Assembly: GCF_014636495.1 (NCBI RefSeq)
Contig: NZ_BMEM01000004.1
Span: forward strand, 221,994 to 285,993
Source of the DNA: Ornithinimicrobium tianjinense
GTDB taxonomy: Bacteria > Actinomycetota > Actinomycetes > Actinomycetales > Dermatophilaceae
Length of the DNA stretch: 64,000 nucleotides
Direction: 5' to 3'
The notes under the pieces are model-generated. The model was not told where the DNA came from, searched no databases, and worked only from the letters and a program-made list of their open reading frames with translations. Both the position numbers and the translations under genes were made by a program. Shown here one piece after another: positions 9,189 to 18,183 of the stretch (positions are counted from its first letter, which is position 1; each line of letters starts with the position of its first letter).

Positions 9189-9373
9189 CTCATCCCTTTC
9201 GTGTCGTCGTGCCGTCAGCACCCGCGGCCCCGGTGGCCGCCTCCCGCCGACGGTGGCCGATCGTCCCACGGTGTGATGAACAACGTATGTCATCGGGGTG
9301 ACGGCCGCCTGACGGGGGCCCGCTCCACCGGCGGGTCCGGGCCTGGACGGCTCGTGGGCGAGCCGGTGCCGCA

Positions 9374-9379
9374 TACTGT
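9374..9379 (+). promoter_or_regulatory. -10 box of leaderless senX3
   Basis: TACTGT is 7 nt upstream of the GTG at 9387, giving a predicted leaderless senX3-regX3 transcript. It helps fix the senX3 start far inside a longer open frame. Confidence 0.5.
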
Positions 9380-9386
9380 GGGCTTT

Positions 9387-10640
9387 GTGAGCCCCCTGCC
9401 CGCCTTCACCCTCGGCGTCCTCGCCGGGATCGCGGCGGCTCTGACGGTCGTCTGGCTGGCGACCCTTCCCGCACGCCGCCGGGCCGAGGCCGCCGCGCAG
9501 GCCGCCGCGCTGGAGGCCGCCACGCTCCCCCGGGGAGTGGCCGACGTGCTGGCCGTGCTCCGCTCCGGCGCGATCGTGGTCGACCGCGGCAACCGCGTGC
9601 GCAGCGCCACCTCGCCCGCCCTGGCCTTCGGCCTCGTCCGCGGGCACAACCTGCTGGACCGCGACCTCCTGGAGCTGGTGGCCGCCGTCCACCGCGACCG
9701 TCAGATCCGCGAGCGCGACATCCACGTCGCCCGCGGGCCCCTGACCAGCAGCCGTCTCGAGCTGTCGACGCGCGTGGCCCCCATCAACGACGACCTGGTG
9801 CTGATCCTCGTCGAGGACCGCACCCAGGCCCGCCGCGTGGAGGAGGTGCGCCGCGACTTCGTCGTCAACGTCAGCCACGAGCTGAAGACCCCCGTCGGCG
9901 GGCTGGCGCTGCTCGCCGAGGCGGTCGAGGACGCCGCCGACGACCCGGAGGCCGTGGCCCGCTTCGCCGGCCGGATGAAGACCGAGACCAACCGCCTCGC
10001 GCACCTGGTGACCGAGATCGTCGACCTGTCCCGGCTGCAGACCAGCGACATGCTCGCGGACATGGTCATCGTCGACGTCGTCGCCTGCGCCAACGAGGCC
10101 ATCGACCAGACCGCCTCCCTGGCCGGAAACCACGAGATCGTGGCCGCCACCCAGGGGCCGCTGCCTCAGCTGCGCATCTACGGCGCCCACGACCTCGTCG
10201 TCACCGCCATCCGCAACCTGCTCACCAACGCCATCACCTACTCCCCCGACGGCACGCGCGTCAGCGTCGTGACCCGCCGCGTCGGCGACGTCGTCGAGGT
10301 CGCGGTCTCCGACCAGGGCAGCGGGATCTCGGCGGCCGACCAGGAACGCATCTTCGAGCGCTTCTACCGCGTGGACTCCGCCCGCTCCCGGCTCACTGGC
10401 GGCACCGGGCTGGGGCTGTCCATCGTCAAGCACATCTGCGCCAACCACGGCGGCGAGATCACGCTGTGGAGCCGGGAGGGGCAGGGCTCCACCTTCACCC
10501 TGCGGCTGCCTGCCGCCCTCGACGACCTCCGCCCGACCGGCTCCCCCGCCCCGCACGCGGCCGACGGGCCGCTCCGGGTCGCCGATCCGGCGCACGGGGA
10601 CGACATACCCTCGACGCACCCACGAAAGGTGAGCCGCTGA
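9387..10640 (+). CDS. senX3: Sensor histidine kinase SenX3 (phosphate)
   Basis: A 417-residue membrane-anchored kinase. It has one clear transmembrane helix (about 6-27), a PAS-like region (45-145), the phosphoacceptor H164 in FVVNVSHELKTPVGG, an N-box (NLLTNAITYSPDG) and the ATP lid boxes DQGSGIS and GGTGLGLSIVKHI. It senses phosphate limitation through PhoU/Pst and phosphorylates RegX3. The GTG start is set by the -10 box and by the end of homology. It is followed after 1 nt by regX3 and lies next to phoU and the mshA block, as in mycobacteria. Confidence 0.93.
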   Translation: MSPLPAFTLGVLAGIAAALTVVWLATLPARRRAEAAAQAAALEAATLPRGVADVLAVLRSGAIVVDRGNRVRSATSPALAFGLVRGHNLLDRDLLELVAAVHRDRQIRERDIHVARGPLTSSRLELSTRVAPINDDLVLILVEDRTQARRVEEVRRDFVVNVSHELKTPVGGLALLAEAVEDAADDPEAVARFAGRMKTETNRLAHLVTEIVDLSRLQTSDMLADMVIVDVVACANEAIDQTASLAGNHEIVAATQGPLPQLRIYGAHDLVVTAIRNLLTNAITYSPDGTRVSVVTRRVGDVVEVAVSDQGSGISAADQERIFERFYRVDSARSRLTGGTGLGLSIVKHICANHGGEITLWSREGQGSTFTLRLPAALDDLRPTGSPAPHAADGPLRVADPAHGDDIPSTHPRKVSR

Positions 10641-10641
10641 C

Positions 10642-11325
10642 ATGACCCGCATTCTCGTGGTGGAGGACGAGGAGTCCTTCTCCGACCCGCTCTCCTACCT
10701 CCTGGACAAGGAGGGGTATGACGTGGCCGTCGCCGCGACCGGGCCGGCCGCCCTCGAGGAGTTCGACCGCTCCGGCGCCGACCTCGTGCTGCTCGACCTC
10801 ATGCTCCCGGGCCTCTCGGGCGTCGACGTGTGCCGGGCCCTGCGGCAGCGCTCGTCCGTGCCGGTCATCATGCTCACCGCCAAGGACTCCGAGGTGGACA
10901 AGGTCGTGGGCCTGGAGCTGGGGGCCGACGACTACGTCACCAAGCCCTACTCCGGCCGCGAGCTGCTCGCGCGCATCAAGGCCGTGCTGCGCCGGCTCTC
11001 CGAGCCCGAGGAGCTCGTGCCCTCCACGGTGGAGGCCGGTCCGGTGCGGATGGACGTGGAGCGCCACACCGTGCAGGTGGACGGCCGGTCCGTGCAGCTG
11101 CCGCTCAAGGAGTTCGAGCTGCTGGAGATGCTGCTGCGCAACGCCGGGCGGGTGCTGACCCGTGGCCAGCTCATCGACCGGGTGTGGGGCAGCGACTACG
11201 TCGGGGACACCAAGACCCTGGACGTGCACGTCAAGCGGCTGCGCGCCAAGATCGAGCCCAACCCCTCCTCCCCGACGCACATCATCACGGTGCGGGGGCT
11301 GGGCTACAAGTTCGAGTCGCTCTGA
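10642..11325 (+). CDS. regX3: Response regulator RegX3 (OmpR family)
   Basis: A 227-residue OmpR/PhoB-type regulator controlling phosphate-starvation genes. The receiver has the acidic pair E9/D10 (VVEDEES), phosphorylation site D52 (LLDLMLPG) and conserved Thr/Lys (LTAKDS, YVTKPYS). The C-terminal winged helix carries LKEFELLEMLLRNAGRVLTR and DVHVKRLRAKIE. The spacing of 1 nt from senX3 shows an operon. Pit, encoded at 43670-44887, is a plausible regulon member. Confidence 0.95.
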   Translation: MTRILVVEDEESFSDPLSYLLDKEGYDVAVAATGPAALEEFDRSGADLVLLDLMLPGLSGVDVCRALRQRSSVPVIMLTAKDSEVDKVVGLELGADDYVTKPYSGRELLARIKAVLRRLSEPEELVPSTVEAGPVRMDVERHTVQVDGRSVQLPLKEFELLEMLLRNAGRVLTRGQLIDRVWGSDYVGDTKTLDVHVKRLRAKIEPNPSSPTHIITVRGLGYKFESL

Positions 11326-11339
11326 TCGTCCGTGCCGGA

Positions 11340-11369
11340 CGGCACGGCGCCCCCTCGGGCGCCGTGCCG
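11340..11369. terminator. Bidirectional hairpin terminator
   Basis: A 12-bp perfect stem (CGGCACGGCGCC at 11340-11351 with 11358-11369) and 6-nt loop separate the convergent regX3 and gpmA genes. There is no T-run. Confidence 0.7.
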
Positions 11370-11376
11370 CCCGGGG

Positions 11377-12129
11377 TCAGTGCTTGCCCTGGTTGGCGAC
11401 CGCCTGGATCGCCGCCGCGGCCGCCTCGGGGTCGAGGTAGCGCCCGCCCGCGGTGACCGGGCGCAGGTCGCCGTCCAGCTCGTAGAGCAGCGGGATGCCC
11501 GTAGGGATGTTGAGGCCGACGATGTCCTCGTCCGAGATGCCGTCGAGGTGCTTGACCAGCGCGCGCAGGCTGTTGCCGTGGGCGGCGACGAGCACCGTCC
11601 TGCGCTCGCGCAGGTCGGGGACGATCGCGGACTCCCAGTAGGGCAGCATCCGGGCGATGACGTCCTTGAGGCACTCGGTCAGCGGCATGTCGCCGTCGGC
11701 CTCGGCATAGCGCGGGTCGCCGGCCTGGGAGTACTCGTCGTCGGGGTCGATGGGCGGCGGCGGGGTGTCGAAGCTGCGGCGCCACAGCATGAACTGCTCC
11801 TCGCCGTACTTGTCCCGGGTGGCGGCCTTGTCCAGCCCCTGCAGCGCGCCGTAGTGCCGCTCGTTGAGGCGCCAGGTGCGGTGCACCGGGATCCAGTGCC
11901 GGTCGGCGACGTCGAGCGCGACGTTGGCCGTGGTGATGGCGCGGCGCAGGAGCGAGGTGTGGACGACGTCGGGCAGCAGCCCCTCGGCCAGCAGCTGCTC
12001 GCCGGCGCGCCGGGCCTCCTGCTGCCCCTTCTCGGTCAGGTGGACGTCCACCCAGCCGGTGAAGAGGTTCTTGGCGTTCCACTCGCTCTCGCCGTGACGG
12101 AGCAGGACCAGGGTGTACTCGGCGCTCAT
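11377..12129 (-). CDS. gpmA: 2,3-bisphosphoglycerate-dependent phosphoglycerate mutase
   Basis: A glycolytic enzyme interconverting 3- and 2-phosphoglycerate. At 250 residues it is full length. The phosphohistidine motif is LLRHGES (H12), the catalytic Glu lies in [11 protein letters not shown], and the second His is in [10 protein letters not shown]. The start chosen is the ATG at 12129 ([10 protein letters not shown]), which sits 7 nt after a TAGGGT -10 box on the minus strand (leaderless); a codon 3 residues upstream is less likely. Confidence 0.95.
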   Translation of the reverse strand: MSAEYTLVLLRHGESEWNAKNLFTGWVDVHLTEKGQQEARRAGEQLLAEGLLPDVVHTSLLRRAITTANVALDVADRHWIPVHRTWRLNERHYGALQGLDKAATRDKYGEEQFMLWRRSFDTPPPPIDPDDEYSQAGDPRYAEADGDMPLTECLKDVIARMLPYWESAIVPDLRERRTVLVAAHGNSLRALVKHLDGISDEDIVGLNIPTGIPLLYELDGDLRPVTAGGRYLDPEAAAAAIQAVANQGKH

Positions 12130-12136
12130 GACGCCC

Positions 12137-12142
12137 ACCCTA
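12137..12142 (-). promoter_or_regulatory. -10 box of leaderless gpmA
   Basis: On the minus strand TAGGGT ends 7 nt before the gpmA ATG at 12129. Confidence 0.5.
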
Positions 12143-12156
12143 GTGGTCCAACGCGC

Positions 12157-12654
12157 TCACCCCGCGCCGTCCTCCGCCTCCAGCTCGGACCGGAACGCCT
12201 CGAGGTTGGTGGTGGGCTCGCCCCTGGACACGCGCCAGGCCCACTCCCGCCGGATCGAGGTCCAGAAGCCGATCCGCAGCAGGTCGTCGAAGGGCTCGTC
12301 GCAGGCCGCGAGGACGCCGCCCAGGAGCTCGTCGACGGTCTGCTCGTCGAGCCCCCCGAGCGGCACGCGGGCGGTGACGTAGACGTCGCCCGCCGCGTCC
12401 ACGGCATACCCGAGACCGGGCAGGCGGAGCGCGCGGCGCAGCAGGAAGCGGTAGAAGTCCTCGTGCCGCTCGTCGGGGTTGCGGATGACGAACGCGCGCA
12501 GCTCCAGGGCTCGGGCGCCGACGTGCAGCGAGACGACGGTGCGCAGCTTGTGCTCGCCGGGCAGCGTGACGACGGTCTCCCCCTCGCGCGCTCCCGGCTC
12601 CCACGCGACGCCGAGCCCGTCGAGGATCGCGGACAGGCGGGCCAGGTCGGTCAT
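12157..12654 (-). CDS. YbjN-domain protein
   Basis: A 165-residue cytoplasmic protein of the YbjN / T3SS-chaperone-like fold, with the sequence pattern [31 protein letters not shown] in pieces around residues 40-72. The gene sits between mshA and gpmA in many actinobacteria (M. tuberculosis Rv0487 position). Its ATG overlaps the mshA stop (ATGA), so it is translationally coupled to mshA. Biochemical function is not known; a chaperone-like role is only suggested by the fold. Confidence 0.85.
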   Translation of the reverse strand: MTDLARLSAILDGLGVAWEPGAREGETVVTLPGEHKLRTVVSLHVGARALELRAFVIRNPDERHEDFYRFLLRRALRLPGLGYAVDAAGDVYVTARVPLGGLDEQTVDELLGGVLAACDEPFDDLLRIGFWTSIRREWAWRVSRGEPTTNLEAFRSELEAEDGAG

Positions 12655-13913
12655 GAGGTCTCCTCGAGGGTGGTGGAGTAGGTGGCAAGAAGGCCGTCGA
12701 CCGTGCGCTCCCAGGAGAGCGCGGCCGCGTGCGTGACCGCGCGCTCGGCCCACGCCGCGCGCCGGGCCGGGTCGGAGAGCCGCCCGAGGGTGGCGGCGAG
12801 CGCGTCGGCCCAGTCGCGGGGGTCGTGGCCGTCGACGAGGACGCCCACGTCACCGACGGCGACCGGCAGGCCGCCGACCCTCGCCGCGACCACCGGCGTG
12901 CCGCAGGCCAGGGCCTCGACCGCCACCAGCCCGAACGACTCGTTGTGCGACGGCACCGCGACCAGGTCGGCGGCCCGGTAGTGCTCCGCGAGCTCCTCGC
13001 GCGACACCGGTGGGCCGAGGCGCACCACGTCCTCGAGGCTCTCCTCCTGGACGACCCTGCGCAGCGCGTCCGGGGCGGCCAGGCCGGAGCCGGAGAGTCC
13101 CCCGAGGACGAGCACGACCAGACGTCCGCGCAGCGAGGGGTCGCGGCGCACCAGCTCCCCCGCGGCACGGACCAGGACGTCCGGGGCCTTGAGGGGCTGG
13201 ATCCGCCCGACGAAGAGCAGGACGAGCGCGTCCTCCGGCAGGCCGAGACCGGCGCGGGCCGCGGCCTGCGACCCCGGGCGGAAGGTCTCCAGCGCCGCCC
13301 CCGGGAGTACCACGTGGACCCGCCCCGGGTCGGCGCCGTACAGGTCGAGCAGCGCCCGCGCCTCCAGCTCGGTGTTGGCGACGAGGGCGTCCGCCTCGTC
13401 CACCACCCGCTGCTCGCCCCGGACGCGCACCTCCGGCTCCGGCCGCTCGGCCTCCGCGAGGGCCAGGTTCTTCACGCGGGCGAGGGTGTGGGCGGTGTGC
13501 ACCAGCGGCAGGCCGACGCGTGCCGACGCGACCCGACCAGCGACGCCGGCGAGCCAGTAGTGGGAGTGGACGACGTCATACCCGCCCGTGGCGAGCGCCC
13601 CGCCGAGCGCGTCCGCGAAGGCCTCCAGATGGGCGGGAAGGGCGTTCTTGTCGACGGGGGCCCGGGGTCCGGCGGTCAGGTGGTGCACCGTGGCACCCGG
13701 CGCGAGGGGCACCGCGCCGGTGGCCGTCCCGGCGTCGCGGGTGAAGACGTCCACCCTGACGCCACGTCGCGCGAGCCGGGCAGCCGTCTCCGCGACGTAG
13801 ACGTTGAGCCCGCCCGCGTCCCCCGTCCCCGGACGCTCGAGCGGGCTGGTGTGCAGGGCGACCATCGCGAGCCGCCGGACCACCGCGCTGGCGGAGGTGG
13901 TCGGGGCAGGCAC
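12651..13913 (-). CDS. mshA: D-inositol-3-phosphate glycosyltransferase, first step of mycothiol synthesis
   Basis: A 420-residue GT4-family GT-B glycosyltransferase transferring GlcNAc from UDP-GlcNAc to 1-L-inositol 1-phosphate. Family features: [19 protein letters not shown] (23-41) with the donor-proximal [30 protein letters not shown], and the E-x7-E motif in [18 protein letters not shown]. The start is GTG, 6 nt after a CAGACT -10 box on the minus strand (leaderless). It heads an operon with the YbjN gene. Confidence 0.92.
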   Translation of the reverse strand: MPAPTTSASAVVRRLAMVALHTSPLERPGTGDAGGLNVYVAETAARLARRGVRVDVFTRDAGTATGAVPLAPGATVHHLTAGPRAPVDKNALPAHLEAFADALGGALATGGYDVVHSHYWLAGVAGRVASARVGLPLVHTAHTLARVKNLALAEAERPEPEVRVRGEQRVVDEADALVANTELEARALLDLYGADPGRVHVVLPGAALETFRPGSQAAARAGLGLPEDALVLLFVGRIQPLKAPDVLVRAAGELVRRDPSLRGRLVVLVLGGLSGSGLAAPDALRRVVQEESLEDVVRLGPPVSREELAEHYRAADLVAVPSHNESFGLVAVEALACGTPVVAARVGGLPVAVGDVGVLVDGHDPRDWADALAATLGRLSDPARRAAWAERAVTHAAALSWERTVDGLLATYSTTLEETS

Positions 13914-13919
13914 CCGCCC

Positions 13920-13925
13920 AGTCTG
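13920..13925 (-). promoter_or_regulatory. -10 box of leaderless mshA
   Basis: Minus-strand CAGACT lies 6 nt before the mshA GTG. It shares a 49-bp divergent region with the methyltransferase promoter. Confidence 0.45.
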
Positions 13926-13950
13926 GCACCGCGCGGTTCGGCGCGCCGCC

Positions 13951-13956
13951 TAGGCT
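13951..13956 (+). promoter_or_regulatory. -10 box of leaderless methyltransferase gene
   Basis: TAGGCT is 6 nt before the GTG at 13963. Confidence 0.5.
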
Positions 13957-13962
13957 TGCCGG

Positions 13963-14787
13963 GTGACCCCGCGCCCTGCCCGTCCTCGCCCGGTGGGGAC
14001 GATCACGCGCGGGACCACCAACCCCAACCGGCTGCGCCGCGTGGACCGGTGGATGGCCTGGGCGCTGCGGGACGTCCTGCGGGGTCCGGCGGCGGCGCCG
14101 GTGGTCGTGGACCTGGGGTATGGCGCGTCGCCGGTGACCGTCCTCGAGCTCGCCGACCGGCTGGCGCGCGTGCGCCCCGACGTGCGGCTCGTCGGCGTCG
14201 AGATCGATCCGGAGCGGGTGGCTCGCGGGGTGGCGGTGGCGGTGCCGCCGCGGGTGGACTTCGTGCTGGGCGGCTTCGAGGTCCCGGTGCCCGGCGGCGG
14301 CGAGCCGGTGGTCGTGCGCGCCTTCAACGTCCTCCGGCAGTATGCCGAGCACGAGTCTCCCGGTGCCTGGGCCCAGGTGGTGGGCCGGCTCGCGCCTGGC
14401 GGCGCCCTTGTCGAGGGCACCTGCGACGAGATCGGCCGCCTGGCGACGTGGGTGGACGTGCGGCGAGGCCCCGAGGGGACGCCCGACCCGCGGTCGCTGA
14501 CGCTCGCCTGGCGGCTGGCCGGGCTGGAACGCCCGTCGGTGGTCGCCGAGCGGCTGCCCAAGGTGCTCATCCACCGCAACGTGCCGGGCGAGCCGGTGCA
14601 CGGCTTCCTCCGGTCGCTGGACGCGGCGTGGGCGCGACGGTCGCCGCTCGCGTCCTACGGCGCCCGTCAGCGCTTCGTCGCGACGGTCGCCGACCTGCGC
14701 GAGGAGGGCTGGCCGGTGCTGCACGGGCCGGCCCGGTGGCGGCTCGGCGAGCTGACGGTCGCCTGGTCGGCCGTCGCGCCCCGCTGA
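13963..14787 (+). CDS. Class I SAM-dependent methyltransferase
   Basis: A 274-residue Rossmann-fold methyltransferase. Motif I is VVVDLGYGASP (47-57), followed by VELVGVEID-type motif II (LVGVEIDPERVARG). The N-terminal RGTTNPNRLRRVDRW and the C-terminal half are unlike well-known RNA or ubiquinone methyltransferases, so the substrate is unknown. It is divergent from mshA with 49 bp between starts. A leaderless GTG start is predicted. Confidence 0.82.
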   Translation: MTPRPARPRPVGTITRGTTNPNRLRRVDRWMAWALRDVLRGPAAAPVVVDLGYGASPVTVLELADRLARVRPDVRLVGVEIDPERVARGVAVAVPPRVDFVLGGFEVPVPGGGEPVVVRAFNVLRQYAEHESPGAWAQVVGRLAPGGALVEGTCDEIGRLATWVDVRRGPEGTPDPRSLTLAWRLAGLERPSVVAERLPKVLIHRNVPGEPVHGFLRSLDAAWARRSPLASYGARQRFVATVADLREEGWPVLHGPARWRLGELTVAWSAVAPR

Positions 14788-15099
14788 GGGCGAGGGGCAC
14801 GTCATACCGACCAGGGGCGAGCCCGACCCACTCACCGGAGTGAGTTGCGCACGCCATACCGGCCAGGGGCGAGCCCGGCCCACTCACCGGAGTGACTTGC
14901 GCACGCCATACCGACCAGGGGCGAGCACAACCCACTCACCGGAGTGAGTTGCGCACGCCATACCGGCCAGGGGCGAGCACGACGCACTCACCGGAGTGAC
15001 TTGCGCACGCCATACCGGCCAGGCGCGAGCGCGCACGCCTACGCGGGCCGGCGGCTCCTTCGGCGAGCGGTGGAGACCCCCCAGCCGTGCTGCCGCTGC
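14788..15099. other. Gene-free convergent gap filled by a 52-bp tandem repeat
   Basis: No gene is supported between the methyltransferase (+) and the cupin gene (-). Most of it is the repeat described at 14803-15038; the last 60 bp before the cupin gene show nothing notable. Confidence 0.8.
14803..15038. repeat. 52-bp tandem repeat, four full copies plus a shortened fifth
   Basis: Copies begin at 14803, 14855, 14907, 14959 and 15011, exactly 52 bp apart. The fifth copy is shortened by an internal deletion. Each copy has CATACCG, CAGGGGCGAGC and a dyad ACTCAC-CGGA-GTGAGT (perfect in copies 1 and 3; GTGACT in 2 and 4). Other positions alternate too (CGACCAGG in 1 and 3, CGGCCAGG in 2 and 4), so the array looks like two 104-bp dimers. 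52 is not a multiple of 3 and no protein is encoded. Confidence 0.95.
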
Positions 15100-15519
15100 T
15101 CAGGAGCCGGGCTCGCAGCGGGTGTAGTCGTCCTCGAGCCGGGTGATGTCCGCCTCGTCGAAGTCGCCGAAGGCCAGCTCGAGCACCCGGGCGCGGACCG
15201 CGCCGGAGTTGCCCAGGCGGTGCACCGCACCGGAGGGCACCCACACCATCTCTCCCGGACCCGCGGACCAGGAGCGGTCGTCCACCATGACGTCGACCGC
15301 CCCGTCCAGGACGTGCCACATCTCCGCACGATGGCCGTGGGTCTGCAGCGAGAGCCGGTGACCCGGCTCCACCGTGATGGTCTTGACGGTCACGACCTCG
15401 TTGCTGGAGAACTGCTGGAACCGCCCCCAGGGTCGCTCGACGACGAAGACGTCCTGGGTCCGGTCGTGGCGGAGGACGTCGTGGTCCGGCGTGGTGAGGT
15501 CGGGCTGGTCGGTCGGCAC
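15100..15519 (-). CDS. Cupin-domain protein (mannose-6-phosphate isomerase type)
   Basis: A 139-residue single-domain cupin. RPWGRFQQF, PGHRLSLQTHGHRAEMWHVLDG and the second motif PSGAVHRLGNSG are typical of the C-terminal cupin of type II phosphomannose isomerases; the metal-binding histidines are those of QTHGHR, the Glu of AEMW and the later His of AVHR. A GTG at 15519 has an AAGGAG site 11 nt upstream and is preferred. A GTG at 15576, overlapping the previous stop (GTGA), would add 19 residues. It follows an alpha/beta hydrolase gene. Whether it is an active isomerase is not known. Confidence 0.82.
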   Translation of the reverse strand: MPTDQPDLTTPDHDVLRHDRTQDVFVVERPWGRFQQFSSNEVVTVKTITVEPGHRLSLQTHGHRAEMWHVLDGAVDVMVDDRSWSAGPGEMVWVPSGAVHRLGNSGAVRARVLELAFGDFDEADITRLEDDYTRCEPGS

Positions 15520-15572
15520 CGGTTGTGCAACTCCTTCGTCAGGGGCGCCCTGCACGCCCCGGCTCGTGTCCC

Positions 15573-16385
15573 TCACTGCCCCGCGAGGAACGCACCGACG
15601 AGTTCACGGGTCTCGAGGCGGTGCTCCCACATGATGCCACCGGACCCCGCCACGTGCAGCACCGCGTCGGGCAGCAGATCCGCGAGCTCCTCGGCGACCT
15701 CCGCGGGATGGGTGTCGTCGCCCTCCTGACCCAGCACGAGCACCGGGCAGGTGACCTCGGACAGCCGTGCACGGTCCGGCACCGGCGCCTGCGACGGCAG
15801 CAGGCGCAGGGCCGCCTCGACGCCCGAGGACAGCAGCTGCTCAGCCTGCCCCTCCGCCCAGACGCGCACCGCCGGGTCCGCCCGCACGGCCGCGGGCTGG
15901 TCGGCGACCAGGTGCTCCACGACCGCGTCGCGGTCGCCGCTGGAGACCCGCTCGGAGAGCGACTCCAGGGCGGCCATGGCCGTGTCGGACCGAGGCCGGT
16001 CGATCGTGGCCGGCAGGACCAGCACGACCCGCTCGAAGCGGTGCGGCTCCTGGGTCAGGCCGCGCAGGATCGCGCCCGCCCCCATGCTCACCCCCAGCGC
16101 GCGGTCCGCGCGCACGTCCGGGCGGTCCGCGACGGACCAGACCTCGGCGGCGAGATCGGCATACCCGAACGGCCCGGAGGGCACGGCCGAGCGGCCGTGA
16201 CCGCGCAGGTGCATGAAGGTGCGCGTCCCGGGGACGGCCGTCGCGTAGGGGCGGGTGGTGCTGATCGAGCCGGCGAGGCCGTGCACGAAGAGCGTGCTGG
16301 GCCGCCCGTGACCGGTGCGCAGGATCTCCAGCGGCCCGGCGGGGCCGTCGACGAGCTCGGTGCGGGGTGCCCCGAAGCGGCTCAC
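15573..16385 (-). CDS. Alpha/beta hydrolase
   Basis: A 270-residue alpha/beta-hydrolase-fold enzyme: oxyanion strand TLFVHGLAGS, nucleophile elbow GVSMGAG, a late acid in VLVLGQEGDDTHP, and a candidate catalytic His near the C-terminus (VLHVAGSG / MWEHRLET), which is less standard. The GTG start overlaps the DUF2516 stop (GTGA), so the 354-residue open frame is longer than the gene. Substrate unknown. Confidence 0.82.
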   Translation of the reverse strand: MSRFGAPRTELVDGPAGPLEILRTGHGRPSTLFVHGLAGSISTTRPYATAVPGTRTFMHLRGHGRSAVPSGPFGYADLAAEVWSVADRPDVRADRALGVSMGAGAILRGLTQEPHRFERVVLVLPATIDRPRSDTAMAALESLSERVSSGDRDAVVEHLVADQPAAVRADPAVRVWAEGQAEQLLSSGVEAALRLLPSQAPVPDRARLSEVTCPVLVLGQEGDDTHPAEVAEELADLLPDAVLHVAGSGGIMWEHRLETRELVGAFLAGQ

Positions 16386-16708
16386 CACGGGCCGTAGGGA
16401 CCCATGTGGGTGCCCTGGCCACCACGCTGCACGGCGCTCACCGCGGGCTTGACGTCGGCGTGGTAGACCCCCGCCGCGACGATCGCCGCCAGGCTGAAGA
16501 GGTTGAAGGGGTTGAGCAGGAAGATGAAGCCGACGACGGTCGCCCCGCCCGTGAGCGCCAGCCAGAACGTCTTGGTGCGCTTGCCGGCGGCGGGGAAGGC
16601 GTCCTCGCGGGTGCGCACGCAGTGGATCAGGGCCCACACCATCATCACGAACACGGCCACACCGACGGCCGAGGAGAGCAGGCTCTGGGCGTTGTAGAGC
16701 GCGGGCAT
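16382..16708 (-). CDS. DUF2516-family membrane protein
   Basis: A 108-residue protein with two or three transmembrane segments (about 12-32, 50-80) separated by a basic loop (RTREDAFPAAGKRTKTFW) typical of the DUF2516 family of actinobacteria. Function unknown. Leaderless: the ATG is 6 nt after a minus-strand TACCCT. It starts a coupled run into the hydrolase and cupin genes. Confidence 0.85.
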   Translation of the reverse strand: MPALYNAQSLLSSAVGVAVFVMMVWALIHCVRTREDAFPAAGKRTKTFWLALTGGATVVGFIFLLNPFNLFSLAAIVAAGVYHADVKPAVSAVQRGGQGTHMGPYGPW

Positions 16709-16714
16709 GCTCCT

Positions 16715-16720
16715 AGGGTA
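16715..16720 (-). promoter_or_regulatory. -10 box of leaderless DUF2516 gene
   Basis: Minus-strand TACCCT, 6 nt before the ATG at 16708. Confidence 0.5.
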
Positions 16721-16759
16721 TGCCGTCCGGCTGGGACTGCCCTGCGCGTCGGGCGCGGC

Positions 16760-17185
16760 TCAGACGTCGACGACGACCGTGAACGGCCCGTCGTTGACGA
16801 GCTCTACCTCCATCGCCGCACCGAAGACGCCGGTCGCGACCTCGACCCCACGACCGCGCAGCGCGGCGACGACCCCGTCGACCAGGGGCTCGGCCACGGG
16901 GCCGGGGGCCGCGTCGCTCCACGACGGGCGGCGGCCCTTGCGGGTCTGGCCGTAGAGGGTGAACTGGCTGACGACCAGCACGGGGGCGCCCACGTCGGAG
17001 ACGGAGAGCTCGTCCCGCAGGATCCGCAGCTCGGCGATCTTGCGCGCCATCGCCTCCACCTGGGCGGGGCCGTCGGCGTGCGTCGCCGCCACCAGGGCGA
17101 GAAGGCCGGGGCGCTCGACCGCCCCGACGACCTCGCCCGCGACGGTCACGCTGGCGCGCGTGACGCGCTGCAGCACCGCCCTCAC
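16760..17185 (-). CDS. dtd: D-aminoacyl-tRNA deacylase
   Basis: A 141-residue DTD enzyme that hydrolyses D-aminoacyl-tRNA (and mischarged Gly-tRNA-Ala), acting as chiral proofreading in translation. It begins [15 protein letters not shown] and shows the catalytic [17 protein letters not shown] block and the Gly-cisPro motif NDGPFT. The GTG start overlaps the asparaginase stop (GTGA). Confidence 0.95.
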   Translation of the reverse strand: MRAVLQRVTRASVTVAGEVVGAVERPGLLALVAATHADGPAQVEAMARKIAELRILRDELSVSDVGAPVLVVSQFTLYGQTRKGRRPSWSDAAPGPVAEPLVDGVVAALRGRGVEVATGVFGAAMEVELVNDGPFTVVVDV

Positions 17186-18183
17186 CGGGCGGTGGCCTCC
17201 GGCAGGACCGCCCGCACGCCACCGACCGGCTCGCCGTGCCCGCGGACCACCGCGTCGGCGTCGAGCGCGTCCAGCACGCCCACCACGTCCGGGCCGAGCC
17301 CCTCCACGCCCATCCGGCGCAGGGCGGCGGTCATGACCACCACCCGCGCGCGGTCGTAGCCGTCGGTGATCTTGACGGTGAGTCCCGAGCCGTCGGCGAG
17401 GCCGACGGCATACACCGACTCCGCCCCGTCCTTGGCGATGAGGCCGGGAACACCCTCGATGAGGCGGGTGACGTCGCGGCCGGTGCCGCCCAGCCAGCCC
17501 GGGTGGGCGCGGACCGCGTCGGCGACGCGCCGCTCGATGGTGCCCTCCGCGGCGGAGGCGAGGCGACCGAACGCGCGGGCCAGCCCCACGGAGGTGACGG
17601 CCAGGGCCGGGGCGCCGCAGCCGTCCACCGTCACGGCGGCGACCTGCTCCCCGGTGAGCTCCTCGACGACCTCGACGATCAGCCGCTGCAGCGGGTGCCC
17701 CGGGTCGCGGTAGGTCGCGGTGTCCCACCCGGCGGCCACGCAGGCGGCCAGCATGGCGGCGTGCTTGCCCGAGCAGTTCTGCGCGACCGACGAGGGGGGC
17801 AGGTCCGCCGCGAGCCAGCGCTGGCGCTCGGTCTCCGACAGCGGGCGGTCGGGGGTGTTCTGCAGGGCGGTCTCGTCCAGCCCCACCGAGGCCAGGATGC
17901 GCCGGGCGCCGTCCTGGTGGAAGGGCTCGCCGGAGTGGCTCGCGGCCGCCAGCGCGACCAGCTCCTCGTCGGTCAGCTCCAGCCCGGCGCGCAGCATGGC
18001 GACCGTCTGCAGGGGCTTGAGCGAGGAGCGCGGCAGGATCGGGGCGTCCACCGGGCCGACCTCGACGACCAGCTGCCCGTCGGGCCCGGTGCCGGCGACG
18101 ACGCCGTGGTGGACGGACTCGACGAAGCCGTTGCGCACGACCTCTGCGACGACCGGGGCGCCGGCCAGCGGGCTCGTGCTCAT
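17182..18183 (-). CDS. Asparaginase (PF06089 family)
   Basis: A 333-residue protein of the asparaginase II family found in rhizobia and actinobacteria, distinct from E. coli AnsA/AnsB. Characteristic segments are [30 protein letters not shown] and VDGCGAPA. Predicted to hydrolyse L-asparagine to aspartate and ammonia. It is coupled to the BKACE gene upstream (ATGA) and to dtd downstream. Confidence 0.88.
   Translation of the reverse strand: MSTSPLAGAPVVAEVVRNGFVESVHHGVVAGTGPDGQLVVEVGPVDAPILPRSSLKPLQTVAMLRAGLELTDEELVALAAASHSGEPFHQDGARRILASVGLDETALQNTPDRPLSETERQRWLAADLPPSSVAQNCSGKHAAMLAACVAAGWDTATYRDPGHPLQRLIVEVVEELTGEQVAAVTVDGCGAPALAVTSVGLARAFGRLASAAEGTIERRVADAVRAHPGWLGGTGRDVTRLIEGVPGLIAKDGAESVYAVGLADGSGLTVKITDGYDRARVVVMTAALRRMGVEGLGPDVVGVLDALDADAVVRGHGEPVGGVRAVLPEATAR

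Noticed and set aside
14803-15038. Peptide-repeat protein encoded by the 52-bp array
   Set aside because: The period is not a multiple of 3, so the frame shifts every unit. No start with a ribosome site or -10 box fits.
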